A stretch of 19,987 bases of DNA from Roseiarcus sp031367195. Its GTDB lineage: Bacteria > Pseudomonadota > Alphaproteobacteria > Rhizobiales > Beijerinckiaceae. The translations under genes were made by a program, and so were the position numbers. Where the stretch lies: positions 1-19,987 of the forward strand of contig JANLPL010000276.1 of NCBI GenBank assembly GCA_031367195.1, written 5' to 3'. Below, piece by piece: positions 1-7,838 of the stretch. The notes beneath the pieces were generated by a model, which was given only the letters and a program-made list of their open reading frames with translations, was not told the origin of the DNA and searched no databases. How positions within the stretch are numbered: the first letter of the stretch is position 1; each line of letters opens with the position of its first letter.

Positions 1-177
1 ATCCACGCCGCCGCCGAACTCGCCGATCAAGCCTGGAGCCTCGCCCTCAAAGCCTCGGGCGCGCGAATCCGTTTCTTCAATCACCTGAGAGCCCTGACCG
101 TCTTCATTCTCTTCCCATCATGGGACGAACTCCTCAAAACCATCGCTTTTCAACCAAACCCGCCCAAACCCCCATGA
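1..177 (+). CDS. C-terminal end of a protein, possibly a transposase (5' end outside window)
   Basis: Frame 1 is open from the first base to a TGA at 175-177 and gives 58 residues. The stretch contains ARIRFFNHLRAL and then FPSWDELLKTIAF, with a Pro/Lys tail. The basic and aromatic composition and the short hydrophobic run before the tail resemble the C-termini of IS-encoded DDE transposases, but no catalytic residue lies in the visible part and the family cannot be named. The sequence just after the stop is non-coding, as expected at an IS end. It could also be the tail of an unrelated host protein. That it is a real coding end is fairly likely; the transposase call is a weak inference. Confidence 0.4.
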   Translation: MHAAAELADQAWSLALKASGARIRFFNHLRALTVFILFPSWDELLKTIAFQPNPPKPP

Positions 178-626
178 CCAATTCCAAAATGAGAACCGCT
201 GGTTTCCGGCGATCGCGAAATTTCCGCTAGGGCGTTTTCCGATCAAACAGCGAACGCATCGCGGAGCGTCGATCTCCAGGTCGACGACTTCTGTTGAGGC
301 GGGGTCATCGACGCTCCTTGAGGCTAGAGCGAGGCATCCGGCCGCTAATTCCATCTGATCGGCCACCACTCTGGCCGCTTTAACGGCTTCAACAATCAGC
401 TGAATAGCGTCCTCTCACTGATAGGCGCGTTCGGCGCGGACGGGATGCTGAACGGCATGGCGCCCGACTTGTCCCAGGGAGCGCAGAGGGGCGTAAGGCG
501 GCGGGCCGATCCGCTGTTGGAAAGTCTCGGCGGCGCGAAATTCGAGGGTGCGCCCGCCTCGTTGACAGCGCCGCCGTGGCGGGCGTCATCCCAGCCGTCG
601 CCATGCGCTGCGCATTCGATGAAAGC
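178..626. other. Intergenic region with no supported gene
   Basis: About 450 bases without a convincing gene. A plus-strand frame is open from 349 to 633 and reads GRFNGFNNQLNSVLSLIGAF near its start, then turns Arg/Pro/Ser-rich. It has no ribosome binding site at its first ATG (445), so it may be the remnant of a decayed gene. The minus-strand frames here are Arg/Ser/Pro-rich, typical of shadow frames in GC-rich DNA. No clear promoter, terminator or repeat was seen. Confidence 0.4.
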
Positions 627-842
627 TCAGTGATGGCGATAACGAACCTGCGCCACGGGGCTCGGCGTCGGGGCGAACAGCGCCATTTGCGGGTCGCAAG
701 GCTCGCCCGACGAAGGCGTGGCGGGGTGCGACGGGACGAGGCGCCTCCCCGCGCTCTCCAGCAGGGCGTCGACGTAGCCGTCCGGGCTTTGCAGGGCGAA
801 CAGCGCGTGGCGGAAATGGAACTCCGAATGAAGGTGGCGCAT
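627..842 (-). CDS. Small His-rich hypothetical protein (71 aa)
   Basis: The reading frame starts at ATG 842-840 behind a strong ribosome binding site (GGAGG, five bases before the ATG when read on the minus strand) and ends at TGA 627-629. The product begins MRHLHSEFHFRHALFALQ, has six His in all (two of them at the very end), and a Pro-rich second half. No signal peptide, membrane segment or known domain is visible. A longer version starting at 986 would overlap the apt start, so the start with the good ribosome binding site was preferred. It is divergent from apt, with about 110 bases between them that must hold both promoters. I do not recognise the protein; the His pairs could bind metal, but that is speculation. 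Confidence 0.45.
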   Translation of the reverse strand: MRHLHSEFHFRHALFALQSPDGYVDALLESAGRRLVPSHPATPSSGEPCDPQMALFAPTPSPVAQVRYRHH

Positions 843-951
843 CTTAGCCTCCGGTTTCTGCGACGAGCTTACGGTCTGGCCCAAACGCGCCGATTGCCTC
901 CAGACACGCGAAACTCTATGCGTTAGGGGAAAAGCCGCGAGCGGGGATGGC

Positions 952-1485
952 ATGGAGTTCGATCTCGTCCAACATATCCGGACCATCCCGGACTACCCCA
1001 AGCCAGGCATCCAGTTTCGCGACATCACCACGCTGCTGGGGAACGCGCGCGCGTTCCGCCGCGCCATCGACGAGCTGGTGCAGCCCTATGCCGGCGCCAA
1101 GGTCGATAAGATCGCCGGCATGGAGGCGCGCGGCTTCATCCTCGGCGGCGCGGTGGCGCATCAGCTGTCCGCCGGCTTCGTGCCGATCCGCAAGAAGGGC
1201 AAGCTGCCGCACGCCACGCTCTCGGTCGCCTACAGCCTCGAATACGGGATCGACGAAATGGAGATGCACACCGACGCGCTGGCGCCGGGCGAGCGAATCT
1301 TGCTGGTCGACGATCTCATCGCCACGGGCGGCACGGCGGAGGGGGCGGTCAAGCTGTTACGGAGCGCGGGGGCCGAGGTCGTTGCCGCCGTGTTCGTGAT
1401 CGACCTGCCGGAACTCGGCGGGGCCGCCAAACTCAGAGCGATGGACGTTCCCGTGCGAACGCTGATTTCGTTCGCGGGTCACTGA
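952..1485 (+). CDS. apt: Adenine phosphoribosyltransferase
   Basis: Makes AMP from adenine and PRPP in cytoplasmic purine salvage. The 177-residue product has the usual family length. The N-terminus has the typical IRTIPDYPKPGIQFRDIT stretch (about residues 9-26), followed by the MEARGF segment near residue 57. The PRPP-binding loop ILLVDDLIATGGTA lies at residues 116-129, with the two adjacent Asp that contact the ribose. The ATG at 952 is preceded by GGGGA at a workable distance. An ATG at 947 is in another frame. pgm follows on the same strand after 65 bases, so co-transcription is possible but not shown. Confidence 0.95.
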   Translation: MEFDLVQHIRTIPDYPKPGIQFRDITTLLGNARAFRRAIDELVQPYAGAKVDKIAGMEARGFILGGAVAHQLSAGFVPIRKKGKLPHATLSVAYSLEYGIDEMEMHTDALAPGERILLVDDLIATGGTAEGAVKLLRSAGAEVVAAVFVIDLPELGGAAKLRAMDVPVRTLISFAGH

Positions 1486-1550
1486 CGCCGCATTTGCGAA
1501 CAGGGCGCCGGCTCGGATAACATCGCGCAAAGCCAGTGGGGGAACGCCGG

Positions 1551-3176
1551 ATGCTTGTCGTTGAGACCAGACCGTTCACCGACCAGAAGCCGGGCACCTC
1601 CGGCCTGCGCAAGAAAGTCAAGGTGTTCCAGCAGCCGGGCTACCTCGAAAACTTCGTGCAATCGATCTTCGATTCGCTGGAGGGGTTCGCCGGCCAGACG
1701 CTGGTGATCGGCGGCGACGGCCGCTTTTACAACGCACAGGCGATCCAGATCGCGATCCGAATTGCGGCCGCTAACGGCTTTGGCCGCATCGTCGTCGGCC
1801 AGCACGGCTGGCTGTCGACGCCGGCCGTCTCGGCGCTGATCCGGTCGATCGGCGCCTATGGCGGCATCATCCTGTCGGCCAGCCACAATCCAGGCGGGCC
1901 GGACGGCGATTTCGGCATCAAATACAATATCGGCGCGGGCGGCCCGGCGCCGGAGAAGATCACCGACGCGATTTTCGCGCGCACGAAGACGATCACGCAT
2001 TACAGAACGCTCGACAACGAAGATGTCGATCTTGCGCGGCTCGGCGAAACTGTCGTCGGCGACGCGACGGTGGAGGTGGTCGATCCGGTCGAAAACTACG
2101 CCGCCTTGATGCGAACATTGTTCGATTTCGATGCGATCCGCGCCTTGTTCGCCGGCGGCTTCCGCATGAAATTCGACGCCATGCACGCCATCACCGGCCC
2201 CTACGCCAAGGCGATCTTCGAGGATGAACTGGGCGCCGGCGCCGGCGTGGTGATGAACGGAACGCCGCTGACCGACTTCGGCGGCCATCATCCCGACCCC
2301 AACCTTACCTATGCGCGCGAACTCTACGATCTCGTGATGAGCCCGACCGGACCCGATTTCGGCGCCGCCTCGGACGGCGACGGCGACCGCAACCTCGTCA
2401 TCGGGCGCGGCCAGTTCATCACGCCCTCGGATTCGCTGGCGATGCTGGCCGCCAATGCGACGTTGACGCCGGGCTATGCTGGCGGCCTGAAAGGCATCGC
2501 CCGCTCGATGCCGACCAGCGGCGCGGCCGACCGCGTGGCGGCCAAACTCGGGATTCCCGCTTACGAGACGCCGACGGGCTGGAAGTTCTTCGGCAATCTG
2601 CTCGACGCCGATAGGGCGACCTTGTGCGGCGAGGAGAGTTTCGGCACCGGCTCCAACCACATCCGCGAGAAGGACGGAGTATGGGCGGTGCTGATGTGGC
2701 TTAACATTCTGGCGGCGCGCAATATTTCGGTCGCGGCGCTGGCGCACGAACACTGGCTGAAGTTCGGGCGCAATTATTACACCCGCCACGATTACGACGA
2801 AGTCGATCTCGCCGCCGGCAATGCGCTGATGGATGGGCTGCGCTCGCGGCTGCCCGCCCTGCCCGGCCAGAGCCTCGGCGGGCGCGTCGTCGAGAAAGCC
2901 GACGATTTCGCCTATCACGATCCCATCGACGGGTCGGACGCGAAAGCGCAGGGCGTTCGCATCCTGTTCGAGGGCGGCGCGCGCATCGTCTATCGGCTCT
3001 CCGGCACGGGCACGGTCGGCGCGACGATCCGCATGTATATCGAGACATACGAACCGCCGAGCGGCGATCTCGGCGCGGATGCGCAAGTGGCGCTGGCCGA
3101 TCTGATCGCGCTGTCGCGCGAGTTCTCGCAAATTGAGCAGCGGACCGGGCGAACCGAGCCGAGCGTCATCACCTGA
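1551..3176 (+). CDS. pgm: Phosphoglucomutase (alpha-D-glucose-1-phosphate type)
   Basis: Interconverts glucose 1-phosphate and glucose 6-phosphate, linking glycolysis to glycogen, sugar nucleotides and surface polysaccharide. The 541-residue length from ATG 1551 fits Rhizobium-type Pgm. The N-terminus MLVVETRPFTDQKPGTSGLR matches the family. The catalytic phosphoserine loop SASHNPGG has its active Ser at residue 111. The metal-binding loop DGDGDR is at 275-280, and the C-terminal phosphate-binding segment RLSGTGTVGATIR is intact. A GTG start at 1536 would add five residues, but the ATG with GGGGGA upstream better matches known homologues. A long frame on the opposite strand covers this gene and is its shadow. 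Confidence 0.96.
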   Translation: MLVVETRPFTDQKPGTSGLRKKVKVFQQPGYLENFVQSIFDSLEGFAGQTLVIGGDGRFYNAQAIQIAIRIAAANGFGRIVVGQHGWLSTPAVSALIRSIGAYGGIILSASHNPGGPDGDFGIKYNIGAGGPAPEKITDAIFARTKTITHYRTLDNEDVDLARLGETVVGDATVEVVDPVENYAALMRTLFDFDAIRALFAGGFRMKFDAMHAITGPYAKAIFEDELGAGAGVVMNGTPLTDFGGHHPDPNLTYARELYDLVMSPTGPDFGAASDGDGDRNLVIGRGQFITPSDSLAMLAANATLTPGYAGGLKGIARSMPTSGAADRVAAKLGIPAYETPTGWKFFGNLLDADRATLCGEESFGTGSNHIREKDGVWAVLMWLNILAARNISVAALAHEHWLKFGRNYYTRHDYDEVDLAAGNALMDGLRSRLPALPGQSLGGRVVEKADDFAYHDPIDGSDAKAQGVRILFEGGARIVYRLSGTGTVGATIRMYIETYEPPSGDLGADAQVALADLIALSREFSQIEQRTGRTEPSVIT

Positions 3177-3191
3177 TTTGGGGACTTTGAG

Positions 3192-3977
3192 ATGAACGAC
3201 AGCGTTTTGGTCGAGCGCAACGGTCCGGTGACTGTGATCACGCTGAACCGGCCGGACCGGCTCAACGCTTTCTCCACCGACATGACGACGCGGCTATCGG
3301 CGGCTTTCGAGGCGGCCGAGCACGACAAGTCCTGCCGCGCGATCCTCGTCACCGGCGCGGGGCGCGGTTTTTGCGCGGGCCAGGACTTGTCCGAGCGCGC
3401 CGTCGCGCCGGGCAAGTCGGAGCGGGTCGATGTCGGCCACAGCATCGAGACCCGGTTCAACCCGCTGATCCGGCGGATGCGGGCCTGTCCGAAGCCGATC
3501 GTCGTCGCGGTGAACGGCGTGGCGGCCGGCGCGGGGGCGAATTTCGCGCTCGCCGGCGACATCGTGCTGGCGGCGAAATCGGCCAGCTTCATCCAGAGCT
3601 TCGTCAAGATCGGACTGATGCCGGATTGCGGCGGCACCTGGTTTCTGCCGCATCACCTCGGCCCCGCCCGCGCCTTGGCTCTGGCGCTGACCGCCGAGCC
3701 GCTGCCGGCGGAAAAAGCCGCGGAATGGGGGCTGATCTGGAAGGCTGTGGACGAAGCAGACCTTATGCCGCAGGCTTTGGCGCTGGCGCGGAAGCTCAGC
3801 GCACAATCGCCGCAAGCCGTCGCCGCGATCAAGCGCGCCGTCCACGCCGCCGCCTCCCGCACGCTCGACGCCGCGCTGGACCACGAGCGCGACGCGCAGC
3901 GCGAACTCGGCTACGGCGCGGATTTCGCCGAGGGGGTGGCGGCGTTTCTGGAGAAGCGGGCGCCTCGATTTGGCTGA
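3192..3977 (+). CDS. Enoyl-CoA hydratase/isomerase family protein, PaaG-like
   Basis: A 261-residue member of the crotonase superfamily, which acts on acyl-CoA thioesters. The oxyanion-hole segments are visible: GFCAGQDL at residues 59-66 and the Gly/Ala-rich VAAGAGANFAL at 110-120. The segment MPDCGGTWFLP (about 143-153) and the later AEEWGLIWK-like stretch (here AAEWGLIWK) are typical of the PaaG branch, the 1,2-epoxyphenylacetyl-CoA isomerase. D145 sits where that branch has its catalytic acid. No other paa genes are in the window, so a role in phenylacetate breakdown is not supported by context; fatty-acid or other CoA metabolism is equally possible. It starts 15 bases after pgm and is probably co-transcribed with it. 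Confidence 0.9.
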   Translation: MNDSVLVERNGPVTVITLNRPDRLNAFSTDMTTRLSAAFEAAEHDKSCRAILVTGAGRGFCAGQDLSERAVAPGKSERVDVGHSIETRFNPLIRRMRACPKPIVVAVNGVAAGAGANFALAGDIVLAAKSASFIQSFVKIGLMPDCGGTWFLPHHLGPARALALALTAEPLPAEKAAEWGLIWKAVDEADLMPQALALARKLSAQSPQAVAAIKRAVHAAASRTLDAALDHERDAQRELGYGADFAEGVAAFLEKRAPRFG

Positions 3978-4124
3978 AACAGGCGTGACCGCAGCGCAAC
4001 AACCGGTGCGTAAACGCAAATTTTCGCGCTCTCGCGCTTTATCGCCGGGGGAGAGCGGGCTATAGGGCGCGTTCGTTCGCGCGTCGAGCCCAAGCTTCCC
4101 CCCCTCTTGCGAGCCTTAGCCTTC

Positions 4125-4604
4125 ATGTCGAATCGCGATTCCGACGACGCTTCGTCTTCCGCCCTGGACGTCTCCATCGTCGCCGCCCTTGCCGAGATCG
4201 CCGCCCGCCACGATCTCAGCGAGGTCGAAGTTGAGCACAACGGCCTGAAGATCCGCGTCGCCCGCGCCCGCCACGCCCCGCCCGTCATCCACACGGTCGC
4301 CGCGCCCGCGACGATGGCGCCCGTCGCTTCGGCGCCTGTCGCGGTCGTGCCCGTTCCCCCCGAGGGCCGCGAGGGCGTGGTCAAATCGCCGATGGTCGGC
4401 ACCGCCTATCTCCGAGCCAGCCCGGAATCGCGCCCCTTCGTCGAAGTCGGCGCGACGGTGAAGGTCGGCGACAAGCTGCTGCTGGTCGAGGCGATGAAAA
4501 CCTATAACGAAATCGTCGCCACGCGGGCCGGCAGGGTGGCGGAGATATTCGTGGCCGACGGCACGCCGGTCGAATATGGCCAACCGTTGATGGTGATCGA
4601 GTGA
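4125..4604 (+). CDS. accB: Biotin carboxyl carrier protein of acetyl-CoA carboxylase
   Basis: Carries the biotin that shuttles CO2 between biotin carboxylase and the carboxyltransferase in fatty-acid synthesis. From ATG 4125 the product has 159 residues: an N-terminal part (about 1-50) containing the EVEHNGLKIRVAR segment typical of AccB, a flexible Ala/Pro/Val linker (about 52-78), and the C-terminal biotinyl domain. The biotinylation motif VEAMK is intact, with the acceptor Lys at residue 125, and the protein ends in the usual MVIE. A TTG at 4107 would lengthen it by six residues, but the ATG fits better. accC follows after 10 bases, the conserved arrangement. The roughly 145 bases upstream probably hold the operon promoter. 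Confidence 0.95.
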   Translation: MSNRDSDDASSSALDVSIVAALAEIAARHDLSEVEVEHNGLKIRVARARHAPPVIHTVAAPATMAPVASAPVAVVPVPPEGREGVVKSPMVGTAYLRASPESRPFVEVGATVKVGDKLLLVEAMKTYNEIVATRAGRVAEIFVADGTPVEYGQPLMVIE

Positions 4605-4614
4605 CGAGCTGGCG

Positions 4615-5964
4615 ATGTTCGACAAAATCCTGATCGCCAATCGCGGCGAGATCGCGCTGCGCGTGTTGCGCGCCGCCAAAGAGCTCGGCATCTCCACCGT
4701 CGCGGTCTATTCCACCGCCGACAAGGAGGCGATGCACGTCAAGCTGGCGGACGAAAGCGTCTGCATCGGCCCGCCACCGGCGCGCGAAAGCTATCTCAAC
4801 ATCCCCGCGCTGATGGCGGCCTGCGAGATCACCGGCGCCGACGCGGTGCATCCCGGCTATGGCTTTCTCTCGGAAAACGCGCGTTTCGCCGAGATCCTCA
4901 CCGAGCACGGCCTCGTCTTCATCGGCCCCAAGGCCGAGCACATCAGGCTGATGGGCGACAAGATCGAAGCCAAACGCACGGCGACCCGGCTCGGCATCCC
5001 CTGCGTGCCGGGGTCGGAAGGCGCGGTCAACGACGAGGCGGAGGCGCTGCGGATCGCGCGCGACATCGGCTATCCCGTGCTGGTCAAGGCGGCCTCGGGC
5101 GGCGGCGGGCGCGGCTTGAAGGTGGCGCGCACGGAGGCCGATCTCCTCAACGCGATCGCCACCGCCAAGACCGAGGCCAAGGCGGCGTTCGGCGACGACG
5201 CGGTCTATCTGGAGAAATATCTCCAGAAGCCGCGCCACATCGAGATTCAGGTGCTCGGCGACGGCAAGGGCCGCGCCATCCATCTGGGCGAACGCGACTG
5301 CTCGTTGCAGCGGCGGCACCAGAAGGTGTGGGAGGAAAGCCCCTCGCCCGCGCTCAATCCCCTTGAGCGCGACGAAATCGGCGGCGTCGTCGCCAGGGCG
5401 ATGGCGGACCTTGGCTATGTCGGGGTCGGCACGATCGAGTTCCTCTTCGAGGAGGGTAAGTTCTATTTCATCGAAATGAACACCCGCATCCAGGTCGAGC
5501 ATCCCGTCACAGAGATGATCACCGGCATCGATCTCGTCAACGAGCAGATCCGCATCGCCGCCGGCTCGCCGCTGTCGATCAGCCAAGACGAAGTGCGGTT
5601 CGACGGCGTGGCGATCGAGTGCCGCGTCAACGCCGAGCATCCGCGCACGTTCACACCCTCGCCTGGCCGGCTATCGACTTTTCATACGCCAGGCGGATTG
5701 GGCGTGCGCGTCGATTCGGCCGCCTATCAGGGCTATGTGATCCCGCCTTATTACGACAGCCTCGTGGGCAAGTTGATCGTTCACGGCCGCACGCGCACCG
5801 AAGCGCTGATGCGGCTGCGACGCTCGCTCGACGAATTCGTGGTCGAAGGGATCGAGACCACGCTGCCGCTGTTTCGTTCGCTGGTGCGCAATGTCGATAT
5901 CCAGAACGGCGACTACGACATTCACTGGCTCGAAAATTTCCTGAAGGACGAGCCGGCGACCTGA
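4615..5964 (+). CDS. accC: Biotin carboxylase subunit of acetyl-CoA carboxylase
   Basis: Carboxylates the biotin on AccB using ATP and bicarbonate, the first half-reaction toward malonyl-CoA. At 449 residues it has the standard length. The N-terminus FDKILIANRGEIALRVLRA is diagnostic. The Gly-rich ATP-grasp loop KAASGGGGRGLKVA is at about 158-171, and the metal and bicarbonate site EMNTRIQVEHPVTE at 287-300, with Glu287, Arg291 and Glu295 present. It starts 10 bases after accB, as in the usual accBC operon. The other two subunit genes, accA and accD, are not in the window, which is normal. Nothing odd was seen. Confidence 0.97.
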   Translation: MFDKILIANRGEIALRVLRAAKELGISTVAVYSTADKEAMHVKLADESVCIGPPPARESYLNIPALMAACEITGADAVHPGYGFLSENARFAEILTEHGLVFIGPKAEHIRLMGDKIEAKRTATRLGIPCVPGSEGAVNDEAEALRIARDIGYPVLVKAASGGGGRGLKVARTEADLLNAIATAKTEAKAAFGDDAVYLEKYLQKPRHIEIQVLGDGKGRAIHLGERDCSLQRRHQKVWEESPSPALNPLERDEIGGVVARAMADLGYVGVGTIEFLFEEGKFYFIEMNTRIQVEHPVTEMITGIDLVNEQIRIAAGSPLSISQDEVRFDGVAIECRVNAEHPRTFTPSPGRLSTFHTPGGLGVRVDSAAYQGYVIPPYYDSLVGKLIVHGRTRTEALMRLRRSLDEFVVEGIETTLPLFRSLVRNVDIQNGDYDIHWLENFLKDEPAT

Positions 5965-6213
5965 GCGCCGCCGAGCCGCTGTTGAGACGGAACTGGCCGC
6001 TCAGCGCGCCCTGCGACCGGCCTTCGCCGCCTCGCGGACGGAGCACAGTCCGCACCAGTATATGCGCGGGATCGAGCGCATGGCGGCGGCGCCAGGCCAT
6101 GAAAATCGCAAAGGCCGCGCCCTCGACCCGAACGGGGAGCGGGCGCGAGGCGAAACCGCGCATCACGCTGGCGCCAAGGCCGCTCGGCAGCGTGGCGAGC
6201 CGGCGCGCGCGCC
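5965..6213. other. Convergent intergenic region, no supported gene
   Basis: About 250 bases between the end of accC and the end of the minus-strand radical SAM gene. Frames on both strands stay open for a while but are Arg/Pro/Ala-rich and lack a ribosome binding site. No hairpin followed by a T-run was found, so if termination happens here it is probably Rho-dependent. Confidence 0.4.
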
Positions 6214-7782
6214 TCACGCTTGCGCCAACACTCGCGCCGTGAAAGCCTCTCGCTCGGCCTTGCTGAGACCCGGAGTAAAGGTCTCGAAATTGTTCTCGTG
6301 TCGGTAGATGCCGCATACCCTGCAGGGGTTCGGCGGATCGGGCGTGTTGACCGCCGCGCGGAACGCCTGCATCCGCTCGCCGTTCCAGATCTGTTTAATT
6401 GATTGCTCGTTGAGATTACCCACTACGGATTCAGGCATGCAACAGGCGCGCACGTCGCCGTCGCCGGTCACAATGACGCCGGTCCACGGAACCGGGCACG
6501 GCAGATGGCCCTTGCGCGGCTTCAAATTCGACAGCGGCGTCGGCGCGCAAAAAGCGACCCCCTTCTTGCGTGCGTGTTCCATCGCCGCTTCATAGGCCGC
6601 CCGATATCCGCGCACGTCGAGCATCACAGACTCTTCCACCATGTCCGGCGTGAAAACCATGAGATGCGCCCAGTTGACGACCTCGATCCCATGCTCAGCG
6701 GCGAAATCGATGGAGGGGATCAACTGATTGAGATTGCGCCGCATCAAAACCATCGAGAGGCTTGTTTTCAGGCTAGGCCGGCGCCTGTTACGCATGCGCA
6801 TGAACCGCGCGATGTTGAAAAGAACCTTGTCTAGCGGTAGCGCGCCCTTCCTTATGCGCCGATACTCCTCCGGGTCGAAGCTGTCGATCGAAAACAGGAT
6901 CGTCTGGAGCTTCGACCTGATGAGTTTGTCGGCGATCTCGAACGTCAAATTGTTGGCGTGCGTTGTGATTTGCATGCCAACCTGAAGCGCAATCATCCGG
7001 TCGAGCCACCCCTTTGGCTTGCCCTGCGCGTACAAAAGGTCGCCGGAGTAGTCGCCTCCAATTTCGCAGAGTTGATTCGACTCCGCCAGCTCCTGTATCT
7101 GGAGCCACCACGCATCCGAAAATTCGCGCACTTTCGTTCGCGATGAGCGGGATATGCAGTGAATGCAGTTGAGATTGCACTGCGTTACCGGGCTGAACCC
7201 AAGCAGAGGCGGCGCCGCGAATTTGGAGGTGGGAGCAGAAAACACCTGCGCGTCGGAGTCGGAAAGCCGGAAATCGGCAAGTCCGGCAGGATTCCCCTTG
7301 TCGTCCAGTCGCACGACGCGGATGATAAAAAGCATGCCTTTGGCGCGCGGTATCGGCTTCCACATTATGCAGCCGAGGCCCCGGTCGATCTCGGTCTCAC
7401 GTTCGAACTCGACCCGAGCGACCCTTTCCACGCCCTTCGCGCCGACGCGATGGACATCGAGCCGATAGTTCACGGCCTCGCGATCGACGCATTTTATCTT
7501 GATCCCGCTCAAGTAGTCGTCGGCGCCTTTCAAGACGACGACGGTCCTCGGCAACAACACGTCAGGTCGCAACCACGTCCGCGCCGGCCGACCCTCGTCT
7601 CGTCCATCGTCGCGATAATGCCCGTATCCGGACGCGACAATTCCCGCGTGCAGGGCGTAGTCCACATCGGGATTGGCAAGGCGATAGTATCGCTCGTCGA
7701 ACATAGCTCGCGCGAGCAGGTTCCCCAAACGCGCCTTCAAGCTCAAAAACGCAGGGGGAGTCAAGTCGGAAAGCATGATCAT
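6214..7782 (-). CDS. Radical SAM/SPASM protein with N-terminal NPDV-type segment
   Basis: A 522-residue protein if translated from ATG 7782. Residues about 28-66 read FDERYYRLANPDV...YGHYRDDGRDEGRP, a motif known from alphaproteobacterial surface-polysaccharide and glycosyltransferase proteins. Residues about 80-190 look like a beta-rich domain. The radical SAM cluster motif CNLNCIHC gives Cys202, Cys206 and Cys209, which should bind a 4Fe-4S cluster and S-adenosylmethionine. The C-terminal part has Cys429, Cys447, Cys448, Cys487 and Cys490 in a SPASM-like layout, so one or two auxiliary clusters are expected. SPASM proteins modify peptides, sugars or other small substrates; the substrate here is unknown and no precursor peptide or partner gene is adjacent. 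The start lacks a clear ribosome binding site; ATG 7776 is an alternative. The frame runs on upstream into the aapJ antisense, which is a shadow. Confidence 0.88.
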   Translation of the reverse strand: MIMLSDLTPPAFLSLKARLGNLLARAMFDERYYRLANPDVDYALHAGIVASGYGHYRDDGRDEGRPARTWLRPDVLLPRTVVVLKGADDYLSGIKIKCVDREAVNYRLDVHRVGAKGVERVARVEFERETEIDRGLGCIMWKPIPRAKGMLFIIRVVRLDDKGNPAGLADFRLSDSDAQVFSAPTSKFAAPPLLGFSPVTQCNLNCIHCISRSSRTKVREFSDAWWLQIQELAESNQLCEIGGDYSGDLLYAQGKPKGWLDRMIALQVGMQITTHANNLTFEIADKLIRSKLQTILFSIDSFDPEEYRRIRKGALPLDKVLFNIARFMRMRNRRRPSLKTSLSMVLMRRNLNQLIPSIDFAAEHGIEVVNWAHLMVFTPDMVEESVMLDVRGYRAAYEAAMEHARKKGVAFCAPTPLSNLKPRKGHLPCPVPWTGVIVTGDGDVRACCMPESVVGNLNEQSIKQIWNGERMQAFRAAVNTPDPPNPCRVCGIYRHENNFETFTPGLSKAEREAFTARVLAQA

Positions 7783-7790
7783 GCGGACAT

Positions 7791-7811
7791 ACGCGCGCCA
7801 TAGGCGCGCGT
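7791..7811. repeat. Perfect GC-rich hairpin upstream of the radical SAM gene
   Basis: ACGCGCGCC, the three bases ATA, then GGCGCGCGT form a perfect nine-base stem with a minimal loop. It lies between the aapJ stop (7839) and the radical SAM start (7782), both on the minus strand, and ends eight bases before the start codon. No T-run follows, so it is not a classical terminator. It could lower readthrough translation, stabilise an mRNA end, or hide the ribosome binding site of the downstream gene. The function is inferred only from its position. Confidence 0.5.
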
Positions 7812-7838
7812 TGTCAATCCCGTATTGCCGCCGCCCGA

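Noticed and set aside
1479..3131. 550-residue minus-strand frame opposite pgm
   Set aside because: It is Arg/Ala/Asp-rich, lies wholly antisense to an intact pgm, and is a GC-rich codon-bias shadow.
4381..5640. 419-residue minus-strand frame opposite accB/accC
   Set aside because: Antisense of well-recognised genes; no start signal and shadow-type composition.
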